Shown piece by piece: positions 17,560 to 27,139 of a DNA stretch of 64,000 nucleotides. A program made the translations under genes and the position numbers. The notes below the pieces were generated by a model that had not been told where the DNA came from, did not search any database, and saw nothing but the letters and a program-made list of their open reading frames with translations. Position 1 is the stretch's first letter, and each line of letters begins with the position of its first letter. This DNA is from Pseudomonas fluorescens (GTDB taxonomy: Bacteria > Pseudomonadota > Gammaproteobacteria > Pseudomonadales > Pseudomonadaceae), in contig NZ_CABVIY010000002.1 of assembly GCF_902498195.1 (NCBI RefSeq), positions 310,001 to 374,000 on the forward strand, read 5' to 3'.

Positions 17560-18462
17560 TCAATGACCTTGTTCGGCCACAGCCTTGGCCGCGTCGATCA
17601 GGCATTTGGTCAGTTCTGGCGAAGAGAACTTGGTCAGTACTGCGTTGGCGCCGGCCAGGCGGGCCTTTTCGCTGTTCATCGCGCTGTCCAGCGAGGTGTG
17701 CAGCAGCACATAGAGATGGGCGAAGTCTGGGGTTTCACGCAGGGTACGGGTGAAGGCGTAGCCGTCCATCTCGGACATTTCGATGTCGGAGACGATCAGG
17801 TTGATCTGCTGGGCGGTGCCTTGAAGGTCCAGCAAGCAATCGATGGCTTCCTTGGCACTGCGCGCCGTGTGGCATTGCAGGCCGAGATTGCGCAGGGTGT
17901 GCACCGATTGCTGCAGGGCCACCTGGCTGTCATCGACCACCAGAATCCGCGCGTTGCCCAGCACTTCGGCGTCTTCCATGCTGAGTTCGGTCGGTGCCGT
18001 GTCGATCTGTACCGGTGCGATGCCGTGGATGACTTTTTCGATGTCCAGCACCTGCACCAGCGTGCCATCGACTGAGGTCACGCCAGTGATGTACGAGCGC
18101 ACGCCACCGGAACCGAAGGGCGGGGGGCGGATGTCGGTGGTCAGGCAGTGGACGATTTTGCTCACCGCCTGGACGTGCAGGCCCTGCTTGGAGCGGCTGA
18201 CGTCGGTGACAATCAGGCAGCCACCGTTCGGATCTTCCAGTGGGCGTTCGCCGATGGCGCGGCTGAGGTCGATCACCGACAACGAGGCCCCGCGTAGGGT
18301 GGCGATGCCTTTTACGTGGGGATGGGATTCCGGCAGCTTGGTCAGCGGTGGGCAGGGAATGATTTCACTGACCTTGAGCAGGTTGATTGCCATCAACTTG
18401 CCACTGCGCAAGGTGAACAGCAGCAGCGAAAGTGAATCTGCGCGGGCTTTGGTGGTGGACAT
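17560..18462 (-). CDS. CheV-type chemotaxis coupling protein
   Basis: The 300-residue protein joins a CheW-like domain (residues 8-160; LLLFTLRSGKLMAINLLKVSEII) to a receiver domain (about 172-300; ARILVVDDSQVALQQSV, phospho-acceptor Asp in LIVSDIEMSEMDG, Lys in VLTKFSSPEL). CheV proteins couple chemoreceptors to CheA and adapt by phosphorylation. The ATG at 18462 has AAGAAGG before it. It is followed directly by a GNAT gene. It stands outside any che operon, as is common for Pseudomonas CheV paralogues. Confidence 0.88.
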   Translation of the reverse strand: MSTTKARADSLSLLLFTLRSGKLMAINLLKVSEIIPCPPLTKLPESHPHVKGIATLRGASLSVIDLSRAIGERPLEDPNGGCLIVTDVSRSKQGLHVQAVSKIVHCLTTDIRPPPFGSGGVRSYITGVTSVDGTLVQVLDIEKVIHGIAPVQIDTAPTELSMEDAEVLGNARILVVDDSQVALQQSVHTLRNLGLQCHTARSAKEAIDCLLDLQGTAQQINLIVSDIEMSEMDGYAFTRTLRETPDFAHLYVLLHTSLDSAMNSEKARLAGANAVLTKFSSPELTKCLIDAAKAVAEQGH

Positions 18463-18580
18463 AAAAACCTTCTTTGGAAAAAGGTGGCGGGCGAGCGCGA
18501 GGATCGCCAACAGCTATCAATGCCGGGTTATCGACTTGGCGGGGGCAGGCTTTAGAAAATCGGTTGGATGGTAGACCGAT

Positions 18581-18663
18581 TTCGCGAGCAAGCCCGCTCC
18601 CACCTTTGATCGCATCCCTCCAGGAGAAACACGGTCGAATGTGGGAGCGGGCTTGCTCGCGAA
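18581..18663. repeat. REPIN, family A
   Basis: Arms 18581-18603 and 18641-18663 are exact inverse complements with the GCAAGCCCGCTCCCAC core, and a 37-base spacer. It lies 7 bases beyond the norR stop. Confidence 0.9.
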
Positions 18664-18670
18664 GGGGCCC

Positions 18671-20221
18671 TCACTTCATACCCAACCTTTTGGCCATCCG
18701 ACCAAGGTTCGCCCTATCCAAGCCTAGTTCCCGTGCCGCACTGGCCCAGTTGTTGTGATGCCGCTCCAGGCAAGCACCAATCAATTGCCGTTGATAATTC
18801 TCGGTGGCCTCGCGCAAATCCCCGGTCACCAACGCCACGGCGGCCGCTGCCGGCTGCTCGGCGACCACCTCGATGCTGCCGTTGGGCAGGTCCAGGTCGG
18901 CGGCGCTCAAACTGAGGATTTTTGGCCGTTCCTTGCAGTTACCCAAGGCCTTCAGGGCGCTGCGGCCGATCAAGTGTTCCAGTTCCCGAACGTTGCCGGG
19001 CCAGTCGTACGCGAGCAGAGCCACCTGGGCGTCGCTGTTCAAGCGCAGGCTGTTGAGGCCCATGCGCGAGCGGTTCTGTTCGAGGAAGTAGCCGCTGAGC
19101 AGCAGCACGTCGCGGCCACGATCGCGCAGGGCCGGCACGAGTAGCGGGTAAACGCTGAGGCGGTGGTAGAAGTCGGCGCGATAGCGGCCACTGCGCACCT
19201 CTTCGGCCAGGTCGCGGTTGGTCGCGGCGATCAGGCGCACATCGACCTGATGTTCCTTGTCGGAGCCCAGGCGTTGCAGTTGACCGCTTTGCAGCACGCG
19301 CAGCAATTTGGCCTGCACCGTCAGTGACAGTTCGCCGACTTCATCGAGGAACAGCGTGCCGCCATTGGCCAGTTCAAACTTGCCGCGTCGATCATTCAAC
19401 GCCCCGGTGAAGGCGCCACGCACGTGGCCGAACAATTCGCTTTCCACCAGCGTATCGGGCAGCGCGGCACAGTTGAGGCTGATGATCGGCTTGTCGGCCC
19501 GGGGCGAGGCCGCGTGGATGGCCTGGGCCACCAGTTCCTTGCCGACTCCGGTTTCCCCGGTGATCAGCACGGTCAGGTCGCTGCCGCCGACCAGATTGAT
19601 TTCTTCCACCAGCCGTTTGAGCGCCTTGCTCTGGCCGATCATTTCGCGGTCCTGCTGGCCACTGGCCTGGCGATAGACCTCGGCGCGCTGGTGTTCGTCC
19701 TCGACGCGATTGTTCAGGCGTTCGATGCGCTCGGCGGCATTCACCGTGGCCGCGGCGAGGCTGGCGAAGGCTTCCAGGGCGTCCAGTTCGATCGGTTCGA
19801 ACTGCTCGGGATCAAGGGCGTCGAGCGTCAGCAAGCCCCAGGGGCGCTCGTCGATGAACAGCGGGCAGCCCATGCAATCATGGACTTCCAGGTGATCATC
19901 GAGACCATCGACCAGGCCGTCATAGGGATCGGGCATGTCGCTGTCGGCGGCGAACCGGGTCGGGCCGGGGCTGCTGAGCAGCGCTTCGAAGCGCGGGTGT
20001 TCGCTGACCTTGAAGCGGCGGCCAAGGGTGTCGGTGCTCAGGCCGTCGACGGCCAGCGGCACCAGCCAATCGCCATCGAGGCGCAACAGGGCGGCGGCAT
20101 CGCAGGGCAGCAAGGCGCGCATGGCTTCCAGCAAACGTCGATATCGCTCGCCTTCCGGGAGTTCACGGGAAAGGTCCGAGACCAGCGGTAACAGGGCGGT
20201 AAGCAGGGATTTTGCAGTCAT
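18671..20221 (-). CDS. norR: NorR, nitric-oxide-responsive sigma-54 activator
   Basis: The 516-residue activator has an N-terminal GAF domain (about 20-165) that in the family holds a mononuclear iron sensing NO. Candidate ligand residues include D98/D101, C116 and D134, in the expected region. The AAA+ domain has Walker A GETGVGKE (222-229), the sigma-54 contact loop GAFTGA (269-274) and Walker [13 protein letters not shown] Fis-type helix-turn-helix ends the protein ([23 protein letters not shown]). It diverges from hmp, whose promoter it should activate. One of three putative binding sites overlaps its own start codon, suggesting autoregulation. Confidence 0.93.
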   Translation of the reverse strand: MTAKSLLTALLPLVSDLSRELPEGERYRRLLEAMRALLPCDAAALLRLDGDWLVPLAVDGLSTDTLGRRFKVSEHPRFEALLSSPGPTRFAADSDMPDPYDGLVDGLDDHLEVHDCMGCPLFIDERPWGLLTLDALDPEQFEPIELDALEAFASLAAATVNAAERIERLNNRVEDEHQRAEVYRQASGQQDREMIGQSKALKRLVEEINLVGGSDLTVLITGETGVGKELVAQAIHAASPRADKPIISLNCAALPDTLVESELFGHVRGAFTGALNDRRGKFELANGGTLFLDEVGELSLTVQAKLLRVLQSGQLQRLGSDKEHQVDVRLIAATNRDLAEEVRSGRYRADFYHRLSVYPLLVPALRDRGRDVLLLSGYFLEQNRSRMGLNSLRLNSDAQVALLAYDWPGNVRELEHLIGRSALKALGNCKERPKILSLSAADLDLPNGSIEVVAEQPAAAAVALVTGDLREATENYQRQLIGACLERHHNNWASAARELGLDRANLGRMAKRLGMK

Positions 20222-20272
20222 AGTGACTCCATGTAGTCGGTGTGACTATAAGTCAGAATGTGTCGATATGAC
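20217..20272. promoter_or_regulatory. Three candidate NorR enhancer sites
   Basis: Three copies of GTC-N5-GAC occur at 20217-20227 (GTCATAGTGAC), 20236-20246 (GTCGGTGTGAC) and 20262-20272 (GTCGATATGAC). All fit the GT-N7-AC core reported for NorR. Start-to-start spacings are 19 and 26 bases. The first overlaps the norR ATG. A weaker GT-N7-AT copy starts at 20287. Confidence 0.75.
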
Positions 20273-20313
20273 TATCGTGTTGTTAAGTTGTTGAAATATA
20301 ACGATTAAATACT

Positions 20314-20329
20314 TGGCACGGAAACTGAT
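20314..20329 (+). promoter_or_regulatory. Candidate sigma-54 promoter of hmp
   Basis: TGGCACG (20314-20320), four bases, then CTGAT (20325-20329) resembles the -24/-12 consensus TGGCACG-N4-TTGCA. The -24 element is perfect; the -12 GC is GA here. It lies 42 bases downstream of the third GTC-N5-GAC site and 50 bases before the hmp ATG. Confidence 0.55.
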
Positions 20330-20378
20330 AAGCATAGGGCAATCGTTCAGAAACCCCTCGTTGCTCAGGAGTCACTTT

Positions 20379-21560
20379 ATGCTTAGCGTCCAAGACCGTG
20401 CCATCGTCAAATCCACTGTGCCGCTGCTGGAAAGCGGTGGTGAAGCCCTGATCACCCATTTCTACCGCATGATGCTGTCCGAGTACCCGGAAGTTCGCCC
20501 GCTGTTCAACCAGGCCCACCAGGCCACCGGTGACCAGCCGCGTGCGTTGGCCAACGGTGTCCTGATGTATGCGCGGCACATCGACCAGCTCGACCAGTTG
20601 GGCGACCTGGTGGCCAAGATCATCAACAAGCACGTGGCCCTGCAGATTCTGCCGGAACACTACCCGATTGTCGGCACCTGCCTGCTGCGCGCGATCGCCG
20701 AAGTACTGGGCGAAGAAATCGCCACCCCGGAAGTGATTGCGGCGTGGGGCGCGGCGTACGGTCAACTGGCGGACATCCTGATCGGTGCCGAAACCAGCAT
20801 CTACGACCAGAAAGAACAGGCACCGGGCGGCTGGCGCGGGGCGCGGGAATTCATCGTGGCGGCCAAGGTCGAGGAAAGCGCGGAAATCACCTCGTTCTAC
20901 TTCGAACCGGCGGACAAAGGCCCGATTCTGGCAGCGGAACCCGGCCAGTACATCGGCATGAAACTGATCCTCGATGGTGAAGAAATCCGTCGCAACTATT
21001 CATTGTCAGCGTTGGTGAACAAGGGCCAGTACCGCATCAGCGTCAAGCGTGAAGCCGGTGGTCGCGCCTCCAACCACCTGCACGATCAATTGCACGCAGG
21101 TTCGAGCATCCAGCTGTTCCCGCCATCGGGCGAGTTCACCCTGACCGCCAGCGACAAACCACTGGTGCTGATCAGCGGCGGTGTGGGCATCACTCCGACC
21201 CTGGCGATGCTCGAAGCGGCGCTGGCAACCGAGCGTCCGGTGCACTTTATCCACTGCGCGCGCAACGGCAGCGTTCACGCCTTCCGCGACTGGATCGACG
21301 GGCTGGCCGAGCGTCATCCGCAACTCAAGCGCTTCTACTGCTACGACGAGGACGACGGTGTGAGCCCGGCGGCGCACAAGGTCGGGTTGTTGAGCCAGGA
21401 GCAACTGGGCGAATGGCTGCCGGCGGAGCGCGACCTGGACGCCTACTTCCTGGGGCCGAAAGGCTTCATGGCGGCGGTCAAGCGTCACCTCAAGGCGCTG
21501 GGCGTGCCAGAGAAGCAAAGCCGCTACGAGTTCTTCGGCCCGGCTGCTGCACTGGAGTAA
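20379..21560 (+). CDS. hmp: Hmp, NO-detoxifying flavohaemoprotein
   Basis: The 393-residue enzyme has a globin domain (1-137; the proximal His region is IINKHVALQILPEHY). The FAD domain carries EIRRNYSLSA, and the NAD(P)H domain has LISGGVGITPTLAML and ends in YEFFGPA. It oxidises NO to nitrate with O2 and NADH in the cytoplasm. The ATG at 20379 has CAGGAG upstream; the longer open frame begins inside the promoter. Length equals the usual 390-400 residues. It is controlled by divergent norR. A hairpin follows the stop. Confidence 0.95.
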   Translation: MLSVQDRAIVKSTVPLLESGGEALITHFYRMMLSEYPEVRPLFNQAHQATGDQPRALANGVLMYARHIDQLDQLGDLVAKIINKHVALQILPEHYPIVGTCLLRAIAEVLGEEIATPEVIAAWGAAYGQLADILIGAETSIYDQKEQAPGGWRGAREFIVAAKVEESAEITSFYFEPADKGPILAAEPGQYIGMKLILDGEEIRRNYSLSALVNKGQYRISVKREAGGRASNHLHDQLHAGSSIQLFPPSGEFTLTASDKPLVLISGGVGITPTLAMLEAALATERPVHFIHCARNGSVHAFRDWIDGLAERHPQLKRFYCYDEDDGVSPAAHKVGLLSQEQLGEWLPAERDLDAYFLGPKGFMAAVKRHLKALGVPEKQSRYEFFGPAAALE

Positions 21561-21569
21561 ATATGAGTG

Positions 21570-21591
21570 GCGACTCGGGAGACCGAGTCGC
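21570..21591 (+). terminator. Hairpin after hmp
   Basis: GCGACTCGG/CCGAGTCGC forms a perfect 9-base stem with a GAGA tetraloop, 9 bases after the hmp stop. Only CTTT follows, so the U tract is weak. Confidence 0.55.
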
Positions 21592-21596
21592 CTGCT

Positions 21597-21689
21597 TTCG
21601 CGAGCAAGCCTGCTCCCACAAGGGATCTTCAGCGAACACAGGTGCTGTGTCCGGCGAAGACCCACTGTGGGAGCGGGCTTGCTCGCGAA
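21597..21689. repeat. REPIN, family A
   Basis: Arms 21597-21620 (TTCGCGAGCAAGCCTGCTCC start) and 21666-21689 pair with one mismatch; the 45-base spacer is itself partly self-complementary. Confidence 0.88.
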
Positions 21690-21851
21690 TGCCGCAGCGC
21701 GGTTTCAATTCCTGAAACCGCCTGAAAGTTAATCCCTTCTTAACCCGCCTGTCGTCTATTCCCCCGACATCCCCCCAGCGCGCGCCACGCTCTCCAAGAG
21801 CCGGGCCAGCGTGTAGACTGGCGGGCAATCGATACCTTTAAGGGAAACACG

Positions 21852-22361
21852 ATGAGCGAGGAAACAATGCGGTTGGGGCGTGAGCGGCGCTATCTGGTGT
21901 TGCTGGGCATCATCTGCCTGGCGCTGATCGGTGGCGCGCTGTACATGCAAATCGTGCTGGGCGAGGCACCGTGCCCGCTGTGTATCCTGCAACGCTATGC
22001 CTTGCTGCTGATTGCCATTTTCGCCTTCATCGGCGCGGCCATGCGCAACCGTCGCAGCATCACGATCTTTGAAACCCTGGTGGTGATCTGCGCGCTGGCA
22101 GGTGTCGGGGTCGCGGGGCATCACGTCTTCACCCAGTTCTATCCGGCCGTCAGTTGCGGCATCGATGTGTTGCAGCCGATTGTCGATGGCTTGCCGCTGG
22201 CGAAGATCTTCCCGCTGGGCTTCCAGGTCGACGGCTTCTGCTCCACCCCGTACCCGCCGATCCTCGGTTTGTCGCTGGCGCAGTGGGCGCTGGTGGCCTT
22301 CGTGCTGGTGGTGGTGCTGGTGCCGTTGCTCACGGTGCGCAACCGCAGGGCGCTGCGCTGA
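21852..22361 (+). CDS. dsbB: DsbB, disulphide-bond oxidase of DsbA
   Basis: The 169-residue protein has four membrane helices and the two periplasmic cysteine pairs of DsbB: C41-P-L-C44 in the first loop, and C102 with C130 in the second. It reoxidises DsbA and passes electrons to ubiquinone. It lies just upstream of the cyo oxidase genes, which would drain the same quinone pool, but a strong terminator separates them. Pseudomonas genomes usually carry two DsbB types; which one this is cannot be told here. Confidence 0.92.
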   Translation: MSEETMRLGRERRYLVLLGIICLALIGGALYMQIVLGEAPCPLCILQRYALLLIAIFAFIGAAMRNRRSITIFETLVVICALAGVGVAGHHVFTQFYPAVSCGIDVLQPIVDGLPLAKIFPLGFQVDGFCSTPYPPILGLSLAQWALVAFVLVVVLVPLLTVRNRRALR

Positions 22362-22390
22362 GGTCATCGGCGGCAACGCGGTGATAGTCA

Positions 22391-22431
22391 AAAAACGCCC
22401 CGGTCCTTTCACAGCGGACCGGGGCGTTTTT
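22391..22431 (+). terminator. Intrinsic terminator after dsbB
   Basis: A 16-base stem (22391-22406 with 22416-22431) with GC-rich core CGCCCCGGTCC ends in TTTTT. The matching A-run makes it bidirectional. Confidence 0.88.
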
Positions 22432-23189
22432 GCATTTTCAGAGGCCTGGTAAAAAGTCCGTGATTTGCCGCAAGCGGGGGTGCGACAAGTGTGCGACATG
22501 TTGTCACATCTTGAGTGTCGCACTGGTTGGCGAGGCGCCGGATTGGTGCGCGCTCACGCCAGCAAATTGGCCTGTTTTTCGCACAGGCAGCCCGGCCGTC
22601 ACCAAACGGCATCAGGCAGTTTTAACAGGGGCTGGCGTTTTGCCAGAGCCCTTGCCACATGGGGGCTGAGGCCGGGTTTTGAACAGTGATCGAGCCCTCG
22701 ATACTGTCTGAAATGCCGGTGGTAGACCTACTATTTTTGGTGTTTTTGTTGAGAATCAATTTCGTTAAGATGCGCCACTTTTACAAGTTGCGCGAAGCAT
22801 TGTTGCGGCTAGGGATATAAATTATTTCGGGATGAGACATGGTTTATAAAACGTTACATATCTACAATCGCCCGCACTGAATTCCCGACACTGCTCACCC
22901 TCGCTGAGGAGCATGAGCAGAAGCAGGGTGTCGAGAAGCCAGGTGGTTTCACGCGACTCCAGGTGTCGGTGCCTCCAACTATCCGCACCAAATGGAATTG
23001 GTCTGTAACAAGGCCTTTGACCACGAATTCGAATAAGAACTCAACGCTGGCCCAGGATTTGTCGAAACGCGTCTGACGCTCGACGGGCAAGCCCTTATTC
23101 AATCCAAGAAAAATGCCAACCCTTGGCAGGGTGAAGTGTTGGCGATCAAAACCCAACTGCATGGCGCAAGCTGCTTTAGAGGTCGTGAG
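22432..23189. other. Long cyo leader region with possible degraded small ORF
   Basis: No intact gene is seen in this 758-base gap. From 22992 to 23189 one frame, the cyoA frame, reads protein-like on both sides of a single TAA stop (23034-23036). It begins MELVCNKAFDHEFE, then after the stop includes [18 protein letters not shown] and runs into cyoA. It may be a decayed or very small upstream gene; Pseudomonas putida annotations list small 'cyoups' ORFs here, but I cannot confirm homology. Otherwise the gap holds the TGCGACA motifs and AT-rich DNA near 22730-22850, suited to a promoter. Confidence 0.35.
22481..22522. promoter_or_regulatory. Repeated TGCGACA motif upstream of cyo, possible RoxR/RegA-type site
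   Basis: TGCGACA occurs directly twice (22481-22487, 22492-22498) and inverted once (TGTCGCA, 22516-22522). GCGAC/GTCGC pairs are the signature of RegA/PrrA/RoxR redox response regulators, which control terminal oxidases in proteobacteria. The distance to cyoA is about 670 bases, so the link is inferential. Confidence 0.35.
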
Positions 23190-24125
23190 ATGATTAAAAA
23201 CAGGTACCCCAGACTACTAGGCTTATTGCCGCTGATCGGCACGTTGTTGCTGTCAGGCTGCAACATGACCTTGCTCAATCCCAAGGGCCAGGTGGGCCTG
23301 GACGAGCGAAACCTGATCATCACCGCAACGCTGCTGATGCTGTTGGTCGTGATTCCGGTCATCGTGATGACCTTCCTGTTCGCCTGGAAATACCGCGCGT
23401 CCAACACCAGCGCGACCTACACGCCGAAGTGGAACCACTCCACCAAGATCGAGATCGCGGTGTGGGCTGTGCCAATCATGATCATCATTGCCCTGGGTTA
23501 CGTCACCTACAAGTCGACCCACGCCCTGGACCCGTACAAGCCGCTGGAGTCCGACGTCAAGCCTGTGACCATTGAAGTGGTCGCGCTGGACTGGAAGTGG
23601 TTGTTCATCTACCCGGAACAAGGCATCGCCACGGTCAACAAGATCGTGTTCCCGGCGCACACGCCAATCAACTTCCGCATCACCTCTGACGCGGTGATGA
23701 ACTCGTTCTTCATCCCTGCGCTGGGCGGCCAGATCTACGCGATGGCGGGCATGCAGACCAAGCTGCACCTGATCGCCAACGAGAACGCTGAAATGGACGG
23801 TATCTCCGCCAACTACAGCGGTGCCGGCTTCACCGGTATGAAATTCAAAGCGACCGCAACGACCCAGGAAGAATTCGACGCCTGGGTAAGTGAAGTCAAA
23901 AAGGCACCTAAAAAGCTTGAACAGGCTGAATACGCAGCGCTTGCCAAGCAGAGCCAGAACAACCCAGTCGAGCTCTACTCCTCGGTTACCCCGAACCTGT
24001 TCCAGACCATCGTCGACAAGTACGAAGGCATGAAACCAGGTCCGAAGGTGCACCACGAGAAGAAAGAGAAAGAAGTGGCCGCTACGGACATGAACTCGCA
24101 TTCAGCTGCCGGGGCAGAGGAGTAA
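23190..24125 (+). CDS. cyoA: CyoA, cytochrome bo3 ubiquinol oxidase subunit II
   Basis: The 311-residue lipoprotein has lipobox LLSGC with Cys24, two membrane helices (about 42-65 and 85-105) and a cupredoxin-like domain. As in quinol oxidases, CuA ligands are absent; the region reads [34 protein letters not shown] precedes the ATG at 23190. The C-terminus is longer than in E. coli and charged (HHEKKEKEV). It is the first gene of cyoABCDE. Confidence 0.95.
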   Translation: MIKNRYPRLLGLLPLIGTLLLSGCNMTLLNPKGQVGLDERNLIITATLLMLLVVIPVIVMTFLFAWKYRASNTSATYTPKWNHSTKIEIAVWAVPIMIIIALGYVTYKSTHALDPYKPLESDVKPVTIEVVALDWKWLFIYPEQGIATVNKIVFPAHTPINFRITSDAVMNSFFIPALGGQIYAMAGMQTKLHLIANENAEMDGISANYSGAGFTGMKFKATATTQEEFDAWVSEVKKAPKKLEQAEYAALAKQSQNNPVELYSSVTPNLFQTIVDKYEGMKPGPKVHHEKKEKEVAATDMNSHSAAGAEE

Positions 24126-24128
24126 ACG

Positions 24129-26159
24129 ATGTTTGGTAAATTAAGTTGGGAAGCGGTCCCGTTCCACGAGCCGATCGTGATGGTGACCATCGCCATGATC
24201 GCGCTCGGCGGTGTGGCACTGTTCGCTGCAATCACCTATTTCAAGAAGTGGACCTACCTGTGGTCCGAGTGGCTGACCTCGGTCGACCACAAGAAAATCG
24301 GCGTGATGTACATCATCGTCGCCATGGTCATGCTGCTGCGCGGTTTTGCCGACGCCATCATGATGCGTACCCAGTTGGCCATGGCCACCGAGGGTTCGCC
24401 TGGCTACCTGCCACCTGAACACTATGACCAGATCTTCACCGCCCACGGTGTGATCATGATCATCTTCATGGCGATGCCATTCTTCACCGGCCTGATGAAC
24501 CTTGCAGTGCCGCTGCAGATCGGCGCGCGTGACGTTGCCTACCCGTTCCTGAACTCCCTGAGCTTCTGGCTGCTGGTGTCCGGCGTCGTGCTGATCAACC
24601 TGTCCCTGGGCGTCGGCGAATTCGCCAAGACCGGCTGGGTTGCCTATCCACCGCTGTCGGGCCTGCAATACAGCCCTGGCGTGGGGATGGACTACTACAT
24701 CTGGGCGCTACAGCTATCGGGTCTGGGGACAACGCTAACCGGGGTTAACTTCCTGGCGACCGTGCTGAAAATGCGTACCCCTGGCATGAAACTGATGGAC
24801 ATGCCGATCTTCACCTGGACCTGCACCTGGGCCAACGTCCTGATCGTGGCTTCGTTCCCGATCCTGACCGCTACCCTGGCACTGCTGACGCTTGACCGTT
24901 ACATGGATTTCCACATTTTCACCAATGAACTTGGTGGCAATCCGATGATGTACGTCAACCTGTTCTGGGCCTGGGGCCACCCCGAGGTTTACATCCTGAT
25001 CCTGCCGGCGTTCGGTATCTTCTCCGAAGTCATCTCGACCTTCTCGGGCAAGAAACTGTTCGGCCACCACTCGATGATCTACGCATCGGGCGCGATCTCG
25101 ATCCTGGGCTTCATGGTTTGGCTGCACCACTTCTTCACCATGGGTTCGGGTGCCAGCGTCAACGCCTTCTTCGGTCTGGCGACGATGCTGATTTCCATCC
25201 CGACGGGTGTGAAGCTATTCAACTGGCTGTTCACCATTTACCAAGGCCGTCTGCGCTTCACCAGCCAGGTGATGTGGACCCTGGGCTTCATGGTGACCTT
25301 CGCCATCGGCGGCATGACCGGCGTACTGCTGGCCATCCCGGGTGCTGACTTCGTTCTGCACAACAGCCTGTTCGTGATCGCGCACTTCCACAACGTGATC
25401 ATCGGCGGCGCGGTATTTGGCTACATCGCCGGTTTCGGCTTCTACTTCCCTAAAGCGTTCGGCTTCAAGCTGCACGAAGGTTGGGGCAAGGCAGCCTTCT
25501 GGTTCTGGATCACCGGCTTCTTCGTCGCGTTCATGCCGCTCTACGTACTGGGCTTCATGGGCATGACCCGTCGTCTGAACGCCACCACCAACCCTGAGTG
25601 GGTGCCGTACCTGTACGTGGCCATGTTCGGTGCGGTGATGATCGCTGTCGGTATCGCTTGCCAGCTGATCCAGCTCTACGTGAGTGTGCGTGACCGCAAC
25701 AAGCCAGAAAACATGTGCGAACACGGCGACCCGTGGAATGCACACACCCTGGAATGGTCGACCTCGTCGCCACCTCCGTTCTACAACTTTGCTGTGCTGC
25801 CAAAAGCTGACGTGGTCGATCCGTTCACCGAAGCCAAGGAAAACGGTACTGCGTACAAGGCCCCGGCCAAGTACGAACCGATCCACATGCCAAACAACAC
25901 GGCGACCGGTGTGGTCATGGGTGCTCTGTTGACTGTGTTCGGTTTCGCGATGATCTGGCACATCTGGTGGCTGGCAATCGCTAGCCTGGCCGGCACCGTG
26001 ATCTACTTCGTGATCCACGCAGCTCGTGATGATCAGGGCTACTACGTGCCGGTCGACGTGATCGAGCGCATCGAAGCCGAACAGCACAAGCGTCTGGTAG
26101 CGGCCGGGAAAGTCCCAGCGACCGCCACCCGTGTTGAAACCTCGTTGGAACAGGCTTAA
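24129..26159 (+). CDS. cyoB: CyoB, cytochrome bo3 ubiquinol oxidase subunit I
   Basis: The 676-residue subunit holds the haem b, haem o3 and CuB centres. Visible ligand motifs are [13 protein letters not shown] (haem b), [15 protein letters not shown] (CuB His and Tyr crosslink region), the HH pair in [10 protein letters not shown], and HFHNVIIGG (haem o3 and b). About fifteen membrane helices are present. It reduces oxygen to water and pumps protons. It starts three bases after cyoA with AGAGGAG upstream. Confidence 0.97.
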   Translation: MFGKLSWEAVPFHEPIVMVTIAMIALGGVALFAAITYFKKWTYLWSEWLTSVDHKKIGVMYIIVAMVMLLRGFADAIMMRTQLAMATEGSPGYLPPEHYDQIFTAHGVIMIIFMAMPFFTGLMNLAVPLQIGARDVAYPFLNSLSFWLLVSGVVLINLSLGVGEFAKTGWVAYPPLSGLQYSPGVGMDYYIWALQLSGLGTTLTGVNFLATVLKMRTPGMKLMDMPIFTWTCTWANVLIVASFPILTATLALLTLDRYMDFHIFTNELGGNPMMYVNLFWAWGHPEVYILILPAFGIFSEVISTFSGKKLFGHHSMIYASGAISILGFMVWLHHFFTMGSGASVNAFFGLATMLISIPTGVKLFNWLFTIYQGRLRFTSQVMWTLGFMVTFAIGGMTGVLLAIPGADFVLHNSLFVIAHFHNVIIGGAVFGYIAGFGFYFPKAFGFKLHEGWGKAAFWFWITGFFVAFMPLYVLGFMGMTRRLNATTNPEWVPYLYVAMFGAVMIAVGIACQLIQLYVSVRDRNKPENMCEHGDPWNAHTLEWSTSSPPPFYNFAVLPKADVVDPFTEAKENGTAYKAPAKYEPIHMPNNTATGVVMGALLTVFGFAMIWHIWWLAIASLAGTVIYFVIHAARDDQGYYVPVDVIERIEAEQHKRLVAAGKVPATATRVETSLEQA

Positions 26160-26162
26160 ACC

Positions 26163-26789
26163 ATGTCGAACTTAGTGACCAATGTTGGACACGCCCATGG
26201 TCATGACCATGGGCACGATGACCACCACCACGACTCGGGCGAGATGACCGTATTCGGTTTCTGGCTCTACCTGATGACCGACTGCATCTTGTTTGCATCG
26301 ATCTTCGCAGCGTACGCGGTACTGGTTAACAACGTAGCGGGTGGCCCGTCGGGCCACGACATCTTCGAACTGCCTTACGTACTGGGCGAAACCGCTCTGC
26401 TGCTGTTCAGTTCGATCACCTACGGCTTCGCCATGCTGGCGTTCTTCCGGGGCAACAAGAAGCAGGTCCTGGGCTGGCTGGCCATGACCTTCCTGTTCGG
26501 CCTGGGCTTCATCGGCATGGAGATCAACGAGTTCCACCTGCTGATCTCCGAGGGCTACGGTCCTAGCCGTTCGGGCTTCCTGTCCGCATTCTTCACCCTG
26601 GTCGGTACCCACGGTCTGCACGTGACCAGCGGTCTGATCTGGATGGCGATCATGATGTACCAGGTGCAGAAAAACGGCCTGACGGCGACCAACAAGACCC
26701 GTCTGAGCTGCCTGAGCCTGTTCTGGCACTTCCTGGACGTCGTGTGGATCTGCGTATTCACCGTTGTTTATCTGATGGGGACTATGTAA
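26163..26789 (+). CDS. cyoC: CyoC, cytochrome bo3 ubiquinol oxidase subunit III
   Basis: The 208-residue protein has five membrane helices and the subunit III signature ([39 protein letters not shown]). Its N-terminus is unusually His-rich ([18 protein letters not shown], about 8-25), a possible metal-binding tail common in Pseudomonas CyoC. It follows cyoB by three bases and abuts cyoD. Confidence 0.95.
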   Translation: MSNLVTNVGHAHGHDHGHDDHHHDSGEMTVFGFWLYLMTDCILFASIFAAYAVLVNNVAGGPSGHDIFELPYVLGETALLLFSSITYGFAMLAFFRGNKKQVLGWLAMTFLFGLGFIGMEINEFHLLISEGYGPSRSGFLSAFFTLVGTHGLHVTSGLIWMAIMMYQVQKNGLTATNKTRLSCLSLFWHFLDVVWICVFTVVYLMGTM

Positions 26790-27128
26790 ATGGCTAACGC
26801 TCATTCCCACAATGGCCACGACGACGGCAGCCACGGCAGCGTCAAGTCCTACGCCATTGGTTTCGTCCTGTCGGTCATCCTGACCCTGATTCCGTTCGGC
26901 CTGGTGATGTACCCGACGCTGCCGAAATCGATCACGCTGATGATCGTCCTGGCTTTCGCCGTGATCCAGGTGCTGGTGCACCTGGTGTACTTCCTGCACC
27001 TGGACCGTTCGCAGGCGCAACGTAACAACGTGATTGCGTTTGTCTTTGCCGCGATCGTGATTCTCCTGCTGGTTGGCCTGTCGATCTGGATCATGTTCAG
27101 CATCCACACGTTCATGATGGCGAAGTGA
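26790..27128 (+). CDS. cyoD: CyoD, cytochrome bo3 ubiquinol oxidase subunit IV
   Basis: The 112-residue protein has three membrane helices (about 23-43, 48-68, 84-104) and LVHLVYFLHLDRS in the second. The start is His-rich (HSHNGHDDGSHGS). It begins at the base after the cyoC stop. It helps assemble the oxidase, especially CuB insertion. Confidence 0.94.
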   Translation: MANAHSHNGHDDGSHGSVKSYAIGFVLSVILTLIPFGLVMYPTLPKSITLMIVLAFAVIQVLVHLVYFLHLDRSQAQRNNVIAFVFAAIVILLLVGLSIWIMFSIHTFMMAK

Positions 27129-27139
27129 GGTAAGTCCGA

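Noticed and set aside
22854..23162. 102-codon minus-strand frame upstream of cyoA
   Set aside because: No ribosome site or family similarity, and it opposes the plus-strand protein-like frame discussed for the leader.
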